Part shown: positions 1 through 9,257 of the stretch, one piece after another
Layout of the letters: each line of letters starts with the position of its first letter
How positions within the stretch are numbered: position 1 is the first letter of the stretch
NCBI GenBank assembly: GCA_049671305.1
Contig: JBATUR010000065.1
Span: 1 to 64,000, forward strand
Length of the DNA stretch: 64,000 nucleotides
Origin: CADCTM01 sp049671305
Lineage (GTDB): Bacteria > Cyanobacteriota > Cyanobacteriia > Cyanobacteriales > Coleofasciculaceae
Direction of reading: 5' to 3'
Notes under the pieces: generated by a model
Seen by the model: the letters and a program-made list of their open reading frames with translations, nothing else
Told to the model about the DNA's origin: nothing
Databases searched by the model: none
Position numbers and translations under genes: made by a program

Positions 1-672
1 AGTGCCAGGAAATGCCAGCAATTTAACGTTGGTTCCTCTTGGGTGAATTTTTACTGCTGCTTCATAACACGATTTTTTGCTAAATAAAGGTTAATTTTTC
101 TGGGCAGAGGGCGATAATTATTTGAAGGTGAGCGTTTTGGTAAAAAAATTGGCAATTTCCCTTACATTTAGTTTAATTTAAGATCTGACAGATGGCGGAA
201 CCAGACCGTCTTGGTTGCCTCTTGCTGGTAAATCTGACCTCAAAAGTATCATTTGTTACTTAGTCGTTGAGAGCAGCCAGTTTAAGGGTTAGGGAAATTC
301 TTGTCTTAGTCAGTCAGAACAGGTTAGGATGTGTTCTATAGAAGCCTCAGCGAGAAGCTTTTAGTAGGGCTGGGCTTCGGCAGATATTCGCTCTTGACGG
401 TGTTCTGTTTCCTTAAAGCTATCATTTGTAGTTCAGTGGGGCATTACAAAAATAAAGGGTGGGAGTTAAAGATTTGTAATTTTTTGTAAAAAATTATAAT
501 TAGTTACAGAAAAATGCTTAGTCATAGAAAGATAGTTACTCAACCCGAAATGAAGATGCTTTCTTGTTTTGGCAATGCGGTCTTCCTAAACTGGTTGAAA
601 TAAACGGACTAAATGGCAACTTGTTAGTTTAGTCACAGATTGCGCACAAGACACGTATTGAGGACCCTCAGT
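1..672. other. Gene-free leader upstream of hmpF, with two hairpins
   Basis: No coding sequence is supported here. Two inverted repeats lie close together. AGAACA (about 318) pairs with TGTTCT (about 333). GAAGCCTCAGC (341-351) pairs with GCTGGGCTTC (369-378), giving a stem of about 10 bp with one bulge. Neither is followed by a long T-run, so they may belong to a structured 5' leader or a small RNA rather than a terminator. The long gap before a motility gene suggests a distant promoter, but I could not identify one. Confidence 0.3.
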
Positions 673-2409
673 GTGCTTTATCTAGCAGAAGTTCAAAAGA
701 AAAGTGGTGGCATACTAGGCAGCAGCAAAGCTGAACTAAAACTATTAGCTTGCCAGCGAAATGACCAGAGCTGGAGTTCTGTACCTGGTGATGAAACAGT
801 TACTCTCCCATCCGAAGAAGTTAATCGTTTGACTGATGGTGTCTTAGTCATAGTTAACTTGGGTGGAAATCGACAACTGCAAGGGCAGTGTGAGCTAGCA
901 GGGGGACGGCTGGTTAATATGCTGCAAAATTTCTCTCGCTTGCTGGAAAAATCAAAAAGCCAAGAAGAAGAAATTGAGCAGTGGAAGCAGTCTTTGACTT
1001 ACCAAAGTCAAGAACTCAACCGCCGTGAGATGGAAATGGAATCCCGGCTAGAACAAATGCAGGCAATGGAGGCGGAAGCGGAACGCCTTGAAGGTCAATT
1101 TCAAGAGTTGGAGCGGGCAAAGGAAGAAACCCTAAAACTTCAGGAGGATTTCGAGCGAAATCGTCAGGAATTAGAAGGGGCTTGGGAACACTTGCGGGGT
1201 GAACAGCGCCGCTTGGAAGAGCAACAGCCAGAAGAACAAGCCAGTGGGGGTTTAGATGAGCAGCAAGCAGCAGTAATTCAAGACTTGCTAGAGCGTCTAT
1301 CGGGTGCTGTTGCTCCAACTGATGAGGTGCGGGAACAGCTAAATCTGGCGTTTGAAGTGGTGAATACTCAACAAGCTGCGTTGGAAAGTCAGTGGCAAGA
1401 CTGGGAGCAGCAACACAGCGTCGCTAGTGAGCAACAAGCCGAAATTGAGCGTCAAGTTGCGGAAATTCAACAGCGTCAGCAAGAGTTACAACAATCACAG
1501 CAGTCTTTTGAGGCAGCAGCTTCCGAGTTGAAGGTGCAGCAGAATGCTTTATCAATCAAGCAAGAAGCGGCTCAAATGTTGACTCTGCAAATCCAAACTC
1601 AAGCAGAACTTTTTCAAGAACTGACTCGTTTAGCGACAACCTCGGCAGGTGTCACCATTAGCCAGAAACTGGATTTGGAAGCTCTGGAGAATATGCCTTT
1701 GGGTGAGCTACAAGACTTGGTGCAGAACTTGGAGAGCGATTTGGAAAAAGTCAAGCGTTTTGTCAATGACCAAGAAGAAGAGCTAACTTTTCAACGGGAA
1801 GCAATTGACGAATTGCAGGACAAAATGAGCAGCGCTAGCGAATATGACCGTATGAGTCTGGAAACTGAGCTAGCAGATGAGCAAGACCGTTATCAGTTGC
1901 TAGATGAATCTTTGATTGGTTCTCGTCGAAATCTACGGGAGCGAGAAGAAATTCTGAATCAACATCAACGGGTAATGCGTCGCCGCCAAGGTGTGAGCGA
2001 AAGTAATGGCTCAGATAACCACAAGATTGATTTGGGTCCGATCTTGAACCAATTAGAGGGGCAACGACAACAGCAGGCAGAAGAACTGCAAAAATTAGAA
2101 AGCCAAATTGAGCAGATCCAACGCAGCATTAACCAAACCGAGGAGATGGTTCAACATCAATCGGGTGAACAGGAAAGGAAGCGGCAAGAGTTGGAGAATT
2201 TGCAGAACAATTGGCAGATATTGAAGGATTCGGTTGCTCAAATGTGGGGTAAGGTGAATCTTTGTCAGGAAACGCTACAACCGAGGCAGGATGGTTTAAA
2301 TGAGATCAGAAGTAGGCTGGAGGCGATCGCTCAGGTTCTCAATCAAATCCAAGAAACTGGCGACTATCAGCTACAAGCAATCTCGGAAATGCGCCAAGCG
2401 ATCGCGTAG
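673..2409 (+). CDS. hmpF: Pilus motility taxis protein HmpF
   Basis: The N-terminal 70 residues (VLYLAEVQKKSGGILGSSK, later ELKLLACQRND and LLEKSKSQEEEIEQWKQSL) match what I know of HmpF, a coiled-coil protein needed for type IV pilus-driven motility in Nostoc hormogonia and associated with the Hmp chemotaxis-like system. The rest, from about residue 85, is almost entirely Gln/Glu-rich coiled coil, with no membrane segment or signal peptide, so it should be cytoplasmic. I prefer GTG 673, which has GAGG nine bases upstream and begins at the family's conserved LYLAEVQ; an in-frame TTG at 640 would add 11 unconserved residues. The last codons and stop lie inside a HIP1 hairpin repeat. No hmp chemotaxis genes are nearby. 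Confidence 0.75.
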   Translation: MLYLAEVQKKSGGILGSSKAELKLLACQRNDQSWSSVPGDETVTLPSEEVNRLTDGVLVIVNLGGNRQLQGQCELAGGRLVNMLQNFSRLLEKSKSQEEEIEQWKQSLTYQSQELNRREMEMESRLEQMQAMEAEAERLEGQFQELERAKEETLKLQEDFERNRQELEGAWEHLRGEQRRLEEQQPEEQASGGLDEQQAAVIQDLLERLSGAVAPTDEVREQLNLAFEVVNTQQAALESQWQDWEQQHSVASEQQAEIERQVAEIQQRQQELQQSQQSFEAAASELKVQQNALSIKQEAAQMLTLQIQTQAELFQELTRLATTSAGVTISQKLDLEALENMPLGELQDLVQNLESDLEKVKRFVNDQEEELTFQREAIDELQDKMSSASEYDRMSLETELADEQDRYQLLDESLIGSRRNLREREEILNQHQRVMRRRQGVSESNGSDNHKIDLGPILNQLEGQRQQQAEELQKLESQIEQIQRSINQTEEMVQHQSGEQERKRQELENLQNNWQILKDSVAQMWGKVNLCQETLQPRQDGLNEIRSRLEAIAQVLNQIQETGDYQLQAISEMRQAIA

Positions 2410-2429
2410 CGCTGCTGCAAGCAGATCGC
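2398..2429. repeat. HIP1-containing hairpin repeat at the hmpF 3' end
   Basis: GCGATC at 2398 pairs with GATCGC ending at 2429, and an inner CTGCT/AGCAG stem closes a short loop. The left arm is a full HIP1 octamer. The hmpF stop codon lies inside the element, which also separates hmpF from the convergent tilS. Short HIP1-bearing hairpins of this kind are dispersed in many cyanobacterial genomes. Confidence 0.5.
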
Positions 2430-2432
2430 TAG

Positions 2433-3419
2433 TTAAACCTGCCGTAAAATAATCCAGTTGCCTTCAACTTCAGCGCTCGTACCTTGCCCAAAAGATGAGG
2501 TGCGAGTGCGGTTGGGGGCAGTAATTAAAGCCGTGACAGCTTCGATTTGCTCATAGTTGGGCGCACTTTGGCAAGCAGCTTTGAGAAATTGCCGGATCAC
2601 ACGGCGTTGTAGGGCAAGAGGTGCTTTTTGCAAAACTAAGCGATTAAGTTTGAAAGGTGTGTCCTCTGATGTCATCGCTTGCTGACGTAACTCAGTTGCA
2701 CTCTGCTCCAAATATTCCACATCTGCCCGCAATAGTTCTGAGGTTTGGGCTAAAGCTGTCTCAACTTGGGGGTTGAAATGGGTTTTTAGGTAAGGTAAAA
2801 GTTCTTGGCGGATGCGATTTCGAGCATATTTGAGGTCTTGATTGTAGGCATCTTCCCATATTGGCAAGTTTTGCTCTTGACAAAACTGTAGTGTTTCGAT
2901 GCGAGTTACTTCCAAAAGTGGGCGTACTAGTTGTAATTTGGGAGTGAGCGCACGTTGCCAAGTCAGGGCAGCAAAACCATCAGCACCCGCCCCACGAATT
3001 AAGTTGTAGAGGACAGTTTCAGCGCGATCGCTTTTAGTATGCCCTGTAACCACGCTTGCCTTGCCCTGGGCTTGCGCCACCTCAACTAAAGCTTTATAGC
3101 GCCATTCACGTGCTGCTGCCTCAGAGAGGGGCAAATCAGAAGCATTTTTTAGGTGAAAGGGAAGCTTGAGAGATTGGGCAAATTGTGCAACATGAGCCGC
3201 CAACCCAGCATCCAGTTGCCAACCATGATCACAATGAGCGATCGCTAAATTCCAGCCCCACTTTGGTTGCAAATCGGCAAGAAGTTTCGCTAGACACAGC
3301 GAATCTTGTCCACCAGATACCGCAATTAATACACTTTGCTGCTGCAATAACCGCCGTTGCCGCAGCGTTTGATGTAGCCGTGCATGGAGTGGTGTCCAGT
3401 TGAGCTTGGACGCATTCAT
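2433..3419 (-). CDS. tilS: tRNA(Ile)-lysidine synthetase TilS
   Basis: TilS modifies C34 of the CAU-anticodon isoleucine tRNA to lysidine so that it reads AUA codons. The PP-loop ATP site SGGQDS is at about residues 35-40, followed by HCDHGW and the TGHTKSDRAETVLYNLIRGAG segment typical of the family. The C-terminal part (about 245-300) resembles the TilS substrate-binding domain. 328 residues is normal for the cyanobacterial form. It is the last gene of a tight leftward group: the KGK gene upstream ends 3 bp before its ATG. As an essential gene it must be expressed, so the KGK genes are probably co-transcribed with it. Confidence 0.93.
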   Translation of the reverse strand: MNASKLNWTPLHARLHQTLRQRRLLQQQSVLIAVSGGQDSLCLAKLLADLQPKWGWNLAIAHCDHGWQLDAGLAAHVAQFAQSLKLPFHLKNASDLPLSEAAAREWRYKALVEVAQAQGKASVVTGHTKSDRAETVLYNLIRGAGADGFAALTWQRALTPKLQLVRPLLEVTRIETLQFCQEQNLPIWEDAYNQDLKYARNRIRQELLPYLKTHFNPQVETALAQTSELLRADVEYLEQSATELRQQAMTSEDTPFKLNRLVLQKAPLALQRRVIRQFLKAACQSAPNYEQIEAVTALITAPNRTRTSSFGQGTSAEVEGNWIILRQV

Positions 3420-3422
3420 TGA

Positions 3423-3725
3423 TCAGCTTTCGGCTTGCAGGCTTTGGCGGATGTCATCTAAGGGCGATATCGGCTCATCTGGGCAAAATTCTAGGCGTAT
3501 TTTAACTTTGCCTTTTTGCCAGTTGGAACTAGGTTTAAGGACTTCACAAGGTAAACCCTCGCCTAGTAACATTTCTTTTGCCGTCCCTCCTCCTTGTAGA
3601 TAGCCATTCAGATTTGTGTTAAATTCAGCCACTTTAAATGTCTTGTTCTGAATCACAACCCAACCATGTTGTGTTGTATCTACAGACACAACATCATTTT
3701 GATCAAGATTTAAGGGTTCGCTCAT
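3423..3725 (-). CDS. KGK-domain protein (short)
   Basis: A 100-residue protein with the motif WQKGKVKIRLEFCPDE near residues 66-81, the signature of the cyanobacterial KGK family (PF08872), whose function is unknown. The N-terminal half (VVSVDTTQ, then IQNKTFKVAEF) resembles the neighbouring longer KGK protein, so the two are paralogues. It has no signal peptide or membrane segment. It lies 12 bp downstream of that paralogue and 3 bp upstream of tilS on the same strand, so the three probably form one operon. Confidence 0.75.
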   Translation of the reverse strand: MSEPLNLDQNDVVSVDTTQHGWVVIQNKTFKVAEFNTNLNGYLQGGGTAKEMLLGEGLPCEVLKPSSNWQKGKVKIRLEFCPDEPISPLDDIRQSLQAES

Positions 3726-3737
3726 GTCGGTGGTTAA

Positions 3738-4859
3738 TTAAGGCTTATTTTGCCCGCTTGCTTGGTTGAGATCTTGCCAAACATCATCCAAAAGTGAGTC
3801 ATCATCCTTTTTTTCTGGCTCATTGCCAAAGGAAATATCCTCAAACTGAAAATCATCCTCACTACCACCTGACATTTTGCCAAAGTCTAAATCATCGTCA
3901 CTGCCAACTGATAATTCATCAAACTGAAAATCATCCTCACTACCATCTGACATTTCACCAAAATCCAAATCATCAGTGCCATCAAGAGACATATCGCCCA
4001 AATCTAATAAATCATCATCACTAGCTGGCGTTGCCTCTACAAGCTCTAATTCTTGGTCAATACTTTGAGAAATTTCTCCTAAATCAAGGTCATCATCAAA
4101 GCTAGATGACATAGAGTCGAAGTCAAGATCTTCATCGGCAAGTTCCTCACCTGCAAGGATGATGATGTCTTGCTCTTCATGGACAACGACGACGGGGACT
4201 TCTTCAACCTGAACAAATGTAACGTTTTCGGGTTGATCTAGAGAAAATTCATCATCCAAGCTAGCGGCGAAGTCTTCTGAATCTAGCTCATCGTTGCTGA
4301 TTAAAGGTGAATCATCAAGATTTAGTTCGTCATCTGAATCATCTAAAAGAGTATTTTCCAGATTTAACTCATCATCTGAATCATCTAAAAGAGTATTTTC
4401 CAGATTTAGTTGCTCATCTGAATCATCAAGATTTAACTCATCTGAATCATCTAAAAGAGTATTTTCCAGATTTAGCTCATCATCTGAATCATCTAAAAGA
4501 GAATCTTCCAGATTTAGCTCATCATCTGAGGTGTCTACAGCAGTGGCAGTTGAGTCGGCACTTGAAATTGCGGCTGCTTGCGGCTGATCCTCAAAGTCTT
4601 GGGGACAAAATTCTAGGTGGAGTCTCACCTTGCCTTTTTGCCAGCCATTCGCGGTAAATCTCAAAACTTCACAAGAAATACCCTCCTCACTAAACCAGGC
4701 ATCTTTGTCTTTTGTCCAACCTTTGATTGATTGCATTTGCTGCTTTACAGCATCGGCAAATTCCCCGACTCTAAAGGTGCGATGCCCAATTAAGATTTGA
4801 GCAGATTCATCAATTGATAAAACTTCACCAATGGCGAGCGGCTCGAAGTGATTATCCAC
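3738..4859 (-). CDS. KGK-domain protein with long acidic tandem-repeat tail
   Basis: The N-terminal ~95 residues are a KGK domain (IGHRTFRVGEF, then NGWQKGKVRLHLEFCPQDF). The remaining ~275 residues are extremely acidic and repetitive. From about residue 115 to 185 there are copies of a 14-residue unit such as DDSDDELNLENTLL. Near the C-terminus a second repeat type alternates SEDDFQF and SDDDLDFG. No membrane segment is present. The tail should be disordered and could bind cations, basic proteins or nucleic-acid-binding partners, but no function is established. It is the first gene of the KGK-KGK-tilS group. Copy number of the repeat may vary between strains. Confidence 0.7.
   Translation of the reverse strand: MDNHFEPLAIGEVLSIDESAQILIGHRTFRVGEFADAVKQQMQSIKGWTKDKDAWFSEEGISCEVLRFTANGWQKGKVRLHLEFCPQDFEDQPQAAAISSADSTATAVDTSDDELNLEDSLLDDSDDELNLENTLLDDSDELNLDDSDEQLNLENTLLDDSDDELNLENTLLDDSDDELNLDDSPLISNDELDSEDFAASLDDEFSLDQPENVTFVQVEEVPVVVVHEEQDIIILAGEELADEDLDFDSMSSSFDDDLDLGEISQSIDQELELVEATPASDDDLLDLGDMSLDGTDDLDFGEMSDGSEDDFQFDELSVGSDDDLDFGKMSGGSEDDFQFEDISFGNEPEKKDDDSLLDDVWQDLNQASGQNKP
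4307..4530. repeat. Intragenic 42-bp tandem repeats encoding acidic units
   Basis: The sequence GTATTTTCCAGATTTA recurs at 4351, 4393 and 4459, with a variant (GAATCTTCCAGATTTA) at 4501. The period is 42 bp (14 codons), interrupted by one 24-bp partial unit. On the minus strand the units encode DDSDDELNLENTLL-type repeats of the KGK protein. The repeats create spurious open frames on the opposite strand. Confidence 0.8.
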
Positions 4860-4981
4860 ACCAATTTTCCCCGATTAACTTTATAGTTTTCTTTGTAATT
4901 AGTACCAGGTTGGGTCAACGGCTGGCATCCGTAATAGCGAGGATTCAAGTATAGTTTGCTCCCAAAGGAACAATTGAATCT

Positions 4982-6004
4982 TTAGAAAAACCAGCCGTAG
5001 GAATGTAATCCTTTACCCAACAGATTCACCCCAAGATAGCAAATCCAGACGACAACAAAGCCTGTTGCTGCCAAAATAGCTGGGCGTCTTCCTTGCCAAC
5101 CTTTGGTAATTCTGGCATGAAGATAGGCAGCAAACACGAGCCAAGTAATTAATGCCCAGGTTTCTTTGGGGTCCCAACTCCAGTAAGAGCCCCAAGCTTC
5201 GTTTGCCCAAACCGCACCAGCAATGATCCCAATAGTAAGTAATGGGAAGCCTAATCCAATAATCCGGTAGCTGATGTTGTCCAGGGTATCGGCAAGATTG
5301 AGGCGTTGTGGTGAGAGGGTTGCTGTCATAGACGGCTCAGTTGTGACTAAATCGAGAACTGCTATATTAGCACCATTGTTTTGGGCAAGTGTAGCTGCGC
5401 TTGAGGAGTTGTTACGTTGTAGTTGGTAGGCTGGGGGTGATGTTTGGTCATCTTTGCGGCGAAAGCCTCCTGTACCAACGGAACTACCGCGTAGTTCGAT
5501 TTTTTGTCCGCGTGTGACGACAAGAAAAGCGATCGCCAAAAGTGCACCTACCATTAAGGCTGAATAACTGAGCATCATCACACTTACGTGCATCATCAGC
5601 CAATTCGACTTCAGTGCTGGCACTAAGGGCTCTGAGTGCTGCATTTCTGATGGTAGGGTGAGTGCGGCAAAGGCAGTGATAGCAAGTGCCACAGGTGCGG
5701 TAGCGACGCCTACTAAGCGGCTACGGCTCATATTTTCGGCAAGTAAATGTACTGCCGTAATGCCCCATGTCAGGAAAAATAGTGATTCGTAGAGGTTACT
5801 GAGGGGAAAGTAGCCAGCTTCTAGCCATCTTGCGCCGAGTAAGGTGGCAATACACAAATTAGCGATCGCCATGCCTGTGGTTCCCAAAACTGGTAAAGCA
5901 GGAATTGTCGGAAAAGCTGCCCCTACCCAATAAATCAACATGGTGATAAACAGGACAGCAAAGGAAATATTATCTAATCCGTTTTGGAGAGCAATTAAGT
6001 CCAT
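4982..6004 (-). CDS. ccsA: System II cytochrome c biogenesis protein, heme-handling WWD subunit
   Basis: This multi-spanning thylakoid or plasma membrane protein delivers heme for covalent attachment to apocytochromes c. The tryptophan-rich WWD-type heme motif WGSYWSWDPKETW is at about residues 272-284, and the C-terminus (LGVNLLGKGLHSYGWFF) is that of the chloroplast CcsA family. Some databases call this subunit CcsB (TIGR03144); its ResB-like partner is not in the window. A polar, low-complexity insert of about 60 residues (about 165-228) separates two blocks of membrane helices and is longer than I expect for the family. It has 160 bp on its upstream side and no obvious operon partner. Confidence 0.9.
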   Translation of the reverse strand: MDLIALQNGLDNISFAVLFITMLIYWVGAAFPTIPALPVLGTTGMAIANLCIATLLGARWLEAGYFPLSNLYESLFFLTWGITAVHLLAENMSRSRLVGVATAPVALAITAFAALTLPSEMQHSEPLVPALKSNWLMMHVSVMMLSYSALMVGALLAIAFLVVTRGQKIELRGSSVGTGGFRRKDDQTSPPAYQLQRNNSSSAATLAQNNGANIAVLDLVTTEPSMTATLSPQRLNLADTLDNISYRIIGLGFPLLTIGIIAGAVWANEAWGSYWSWDPKETWALITWLVFAAYLHARITKGWQGRRPAILAATGFVVVWICYLGVNLLGKGLHSYGWFF

Positions 6005-6164
6005 ACAATTTCAACCGTTTTTGATAGCTCAATAATTATGGCGCCGTTAATCTTATCCTATCGGTTTGAGGCGCTGTACTGGAAAGGGTTATCAGAAGTA
6101 GCCTCCAGAAAAGCCTAATTTACTTGAGCCAACTCCACCATAGAGAAACACCTCTATCTCTGCC

Positions 6165-7952
6165 CTAAGAACTAGGAGATACTTTGGGAGTTGGAGCCGG
6201 TGTCGGATTAGGAGATACTTGGGTGGGAGCAAGTGTCGGACTTGGGGACGGGCTTTGGGGAATTATTTTCATTTGCAAAAATAAATCAAAGCGCATACTG
6301 CGTTGATCCTTAATAGCAGAGGTAACACCAATTGAGCGCATTCCTTTTGCTAGCAGTCTTTGCTCTTGACTCAGCAGTTGTGACAAATTGAACGTGCCGT
6401 TATTGATTGCACGGTCAACATCAATAAAAATCTTACTATTACTAGGATTTGGTTGGGTTGGTACGGTTTGTTGAAAAAGTTGATTATCGCTTAGGGGTGC
6501 TTGGGGTTTGGGAGCAAAGGCGCTACTAACTGGTGCGCCTAAAGATAGAAAGACGACATTACCATCTAACCAGCCGTGGGAGGCATTTAAACCACCAAGT
6601 GGCGAATTCCAATTGACAATTGGTTGACCTTTAACCTCAGTTGGTTCGACTTGAAATTGATAGCGGGTTGCCATTATTTGGTCGAGTTGTTGGAAGGTTT
6701 TTTCGGCACGAGCGCGATCGCTTGCCTGTATCATCAAAACAACTCCTGCCCCCAACTGCACCGACTGTCCTTGTTGCGTCAGGGCTTCTGGTGAAGCTGG
6801 CAGCATAGCTACAGAAAACTCGCCATCCATCCAAGGTAGTAAATCTTCTTCAAAACTCAAGCCAAAAGCCGACTTTAAGGTTGCACTCAGATTATTGGTT
6901 GAAATAATGGAAAGTGGATTTGAGTCAGCATTCTGGGCATTATCCTGCCAAAACCTGGACAAGTTGCCGCCAGAAAACATGACTAGCGTATCTGCTGGCA
7001 GGCGTCTAGCTAAAGTATTAGTTTTATTTTCAACCTGATATTTTTGAGTACTATTCGGCTTTAGCCAAGAAATACCCCGAAACCTCATACCTTCTGGTTC
7101 TAAGTTTACGGTGGCGGCGACGCCTTGGCGTTGTTGTGTGGCAGCGAGTTTTTCTGGAGGAATGGGGCGTAAAGAATTGGCAGCAGCCGCAGCCCAAACC
7201 ACGGAACTGTTTAAATACAATTGGGCAAAGGCATTAGAGTCGCTAATTTTTGCCAAATTTTCGCCGTATCCAGGAGTTACTGCCATTGAAGCCGTGCTTT
7301 TATAAGTATCAATAACGCGCTCAATAGTTTGGGGATTTTTGGTAACAACCAGGAAGCTGTCTAAAATGGCAACAGAATAATTTTGAGCATTATTTTTTTT
7401 GGTTTCTTGAATCTGAAGACCTTTATAAGTTCTTGTTGCTAATTTTTGCTTAGATTGAGCTTTTTCTAGTAGCTGCTTGGCTTCGGCTGGTTTTTCAATG
7501 GGCAGCACAATTAAATCAGGTTGGTTGACAACTGGTGCCGCTGGTGGTGTTGCCGTATTAGCTGGTAAATAGGCAATCATTACAGTTTTACCTAACCAGG
7601 GCTTAACATCTTGTTCATAGTTGTAGCCATTGGCAGTAAGTAACTCTTGTAACTGTTTTAGCTGTGCCTCTAATGCCGCTTGGGTTTCTGGTGTGCCATA
7701 TTGACGCAACTGCTGCCATTGTGCTGCATCTGTGGAAATAGAGGCGGTTAACAGGGCATCTTGAGGAATAAATTTGGCGCCGGCTGGGGTATTTCCCAAG
7801 AAAATATGCCGCTGTAGCAGCAGAAAATAAGCGGCACTTCCACCACCAATGATTAAAACAGCCGCCCCAAAAGCAATTAGCCACGGCTTTTTGTTTTTCT
7901 TGAGCTTTTTTTTCAGCATGGACTCAGATATGCTATGCAGTGCCATTGCCAA
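6165..7952 (-). CDS. DUF3352 membrane-anchored protein
   Basis: A 595-residue protein with a short basic N-terminus (KKKLKKNKK) and one hydrophobic segment at about residues 25-47, so it is probably anchored in the membrane with a large extracytoplasmic part. The body contains the pattern of the cyanobacterial DUF3352 family (FIPQDALLTASIS, LPADTLVMFSGGNLS, LLPWMDGEFSVAMLP). The C-terminal ~25 residues are Pro/Thr/Ser-rich, like an extended linker. Function is unknown. It lies 41 bp downstream of cofH on the same strand. The start could also be an internal Met two or eleven residues later. Confidence 0.75.
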   Translation of the reverse strand: MAMALHSISESMLKKKLKKNKKPWLIAFGAAVLIIGGGSAAYFLLLQRHIFLGNTPAGAKFIPQDALLTASISTDAAQWQQLRQYGTPETQAALEAQLKQLQELLTANGYNYEQDVKPWLGKTVMIAYLPANTATPPAAPVVNQPDLIVLPIEKPAEAKQLLEKAQSKQKLATRTYKGLQIQETKKNNAQNYSVAILDSFLVVTKNPQTIERVIDTYKSTASMAVTPGYGENLAKISDSNAFAQLYLNSSVVWAAAAANSLRPIPPEKLAATQQRQGVAATVNLEPEGMRFRGISWLKPNSTQKYQVENKTNTLARRLPADTLVMFSGGNLSRFWQDNAQNADSNPLSIISTNNLSATLKSAFGLSFEEDLLPWMDGEFSVAMLPASPEALTQQGQSVQLGAGVVLMIQASDRARAEKTFQQLDQIMATRYQFQVEPTEVKGQPIVNWNSPLGGLNASHGWLDGNVVFLSLGAPVSSAFAPKPQAPLSDNQLFQQTVPTQPNPSNSKIFIDVDRAINNGTFNLSQLLSQEQRLLAKGMRSIGVTSAIKDQRSMRFDLFLQMKIIPQSPSPSPTLAPTQVSPNPTPAPTPKVSPSS

Positions 7953-7993
7953 TTTAACAGTGGTTGAGACTAAATTTTTGCCGAATTAATTTG

Positions 7994-9172
7994 CTAGTTA
8001 ATGGGAAGAGTGTTACTTGCTGAAAATGCCAAGTCTGGCTGGGCAAGGGGGCGATAAAGGGTGTCTCGTTGTTGGTAAGGACGCCCCAGGCTGGAAATCG
8101 CACTCTGTAGGGTTTCTACGTCCATGCAAGTACCTCCAATTGCCCCTGCCATGCTGGTGATGTGCTCTTCCATTAAGGTGCCGCCAAGGTCGTTACAGCC
8201 CCAGTTGAGGGCTTCTTTTGCGCCTTCTAGTCCCAGTTTTACCCAACTAGGTTGATGGTTAGAAATCCAGTTGCCGAGGAAAATACGGGCGACGGCGGTG
8301 AGTAGGAGGGCGTCTTTTAATACGGGTTGATCGCGTCCGACTCGACGGCGTAAGGGTTTGGGGGCTTCTTGACCAACGAAGGGTAATAGGATAAATTCGG
8401 TAATCTGGCTCTTGTAATTATGTTTGTCGGCGGTTTGTTGGAGCGATCGCAATTGCTGGAAATGTGCTATCTGTTGTTGTGGTGTTTCAATATGACCTGA
8501 AAGCATGGTACTGGTAGTTGGCATCCCTAAACGATGGGCTGTACTAATTATTTCTAACCAGTCGGCACTATTGGTTTTTTCTGGGCACAAAATCCGTCTT
8601 ACTTGATCATCTAACACTTCGGCGGCGGTTCCTGGCATTGATCCAACTCCGGCGTCTTGCAAAGCGGAAATTACGGCGGCATAGCTTAAGTTGTCGTGTT
8701 GGGCGATAAACTGAATTTCTTGGGGTGAAAAGGCATGAAGATGCAGTTGGGGAAATTCAGATTTGATCGTTTTAACTAGTTGCAGATAGTAAGGTAAAAA
8801 TGCCCCGTTGATGGTTGCTTCTGGGTTAAGTCCCCCTTGCATACAAATTTCGGTAGCATTTCTTTTGACTGCATCAGTAGTTTTTTCCTGAATTTGTCCC
8901 CAGTTAAGCCAATATGCCCCATCTTGTCCAGCATCGCGGCGAAATGCACAAAAACTACAGTGTTGTTCGCAAATATTGGTGAAGTTAATATTGCGATTAA
9001 TTACATAAGTTACTGTGTCGCCTGCTTGTTTGCGGCGCAATTTATCGGCGGTTTCTTGAATTGCAGCAATAACAGCAGGTTCAGTTTGTTTGAGGAGGAT
9101 GACGCCTTCCTCAACAGACAAATCATCACCCGAATTGGCACGGTTTAGAATTGCATCAATTTGAATCATCAC
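7994..9172 (-). CDS. cofH: FO synthase subunit CofH (radical SAM)
   Basis: CofH joins tyrosine to the ribityl-uracil precursor on the way to the deazaflavin FO, used in cyanobacteria as the antenna of some photolyases. The radical-SAM iron-sulfur motif CEQHCSFC (CX3CX2C) is in NINFTNICEQHCSFCAFRRD at about residues 62-81, followed by ICMQGGLNPEA and PGTAAEVLDDQVRRILCPEK, all typical of CofH and its MqnC/MqnE relatives. 392 residues is the normal length. CofG is not in the window. It is followed by the DUF3352 gene and preceded by a TVP38 gene, both on the same strand. Confidence 0.92.
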   Translation of the reverse strand: MMIQIDAILNRANSGDDLSVEEGVILLKQTEPAVIAAIQETADKLRRKQAGDTVTYVINRNINFTNICEQHCSFCAFRRDAGQDGAYWLNWGQIQEKTTDAVKRNATEICMQGGLNPEATINGAFLPYYLQLVKTIKSEFPQLHLHAFSPQEIQFIAQHDNLSYAAVISALQDAGVGSMPGTAAEVLDDQVRRILCPEKTNSADWLEIISTAHRLGMPTTSTMLSGHIETPQQQIAHFQQLRSLQQTADKHNYKSQITEFILLPFVGQEAPKPLRRRVGRDQPVLKDALLLTAVARIFLGNWISNHQPSWVKLGLEGAKEALNWGCNDLGGTLMEEHITSMAGAIGGTCMDVETLQSAISSLGRPYQQRDTLYRPLAQPDLAFSASNTLPIN

Positions 9173-9257
9173 AGGACAGGAGACACCAGGTTACTCTTTC
9201 TCATTATGTCAGGAATCTACTATTGCTGACGTTTTGTTGGCTCTTTAAACTGCAGTA

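Noticed and set aside
4294..4657. Two rightward open frames rich in Ser/His over the KGK repeat region
   Set aside because: They are antisense products of the 42-bp repeats that encode the acidic tail; composition is unnatural and no ribosome site or homology is apparent.
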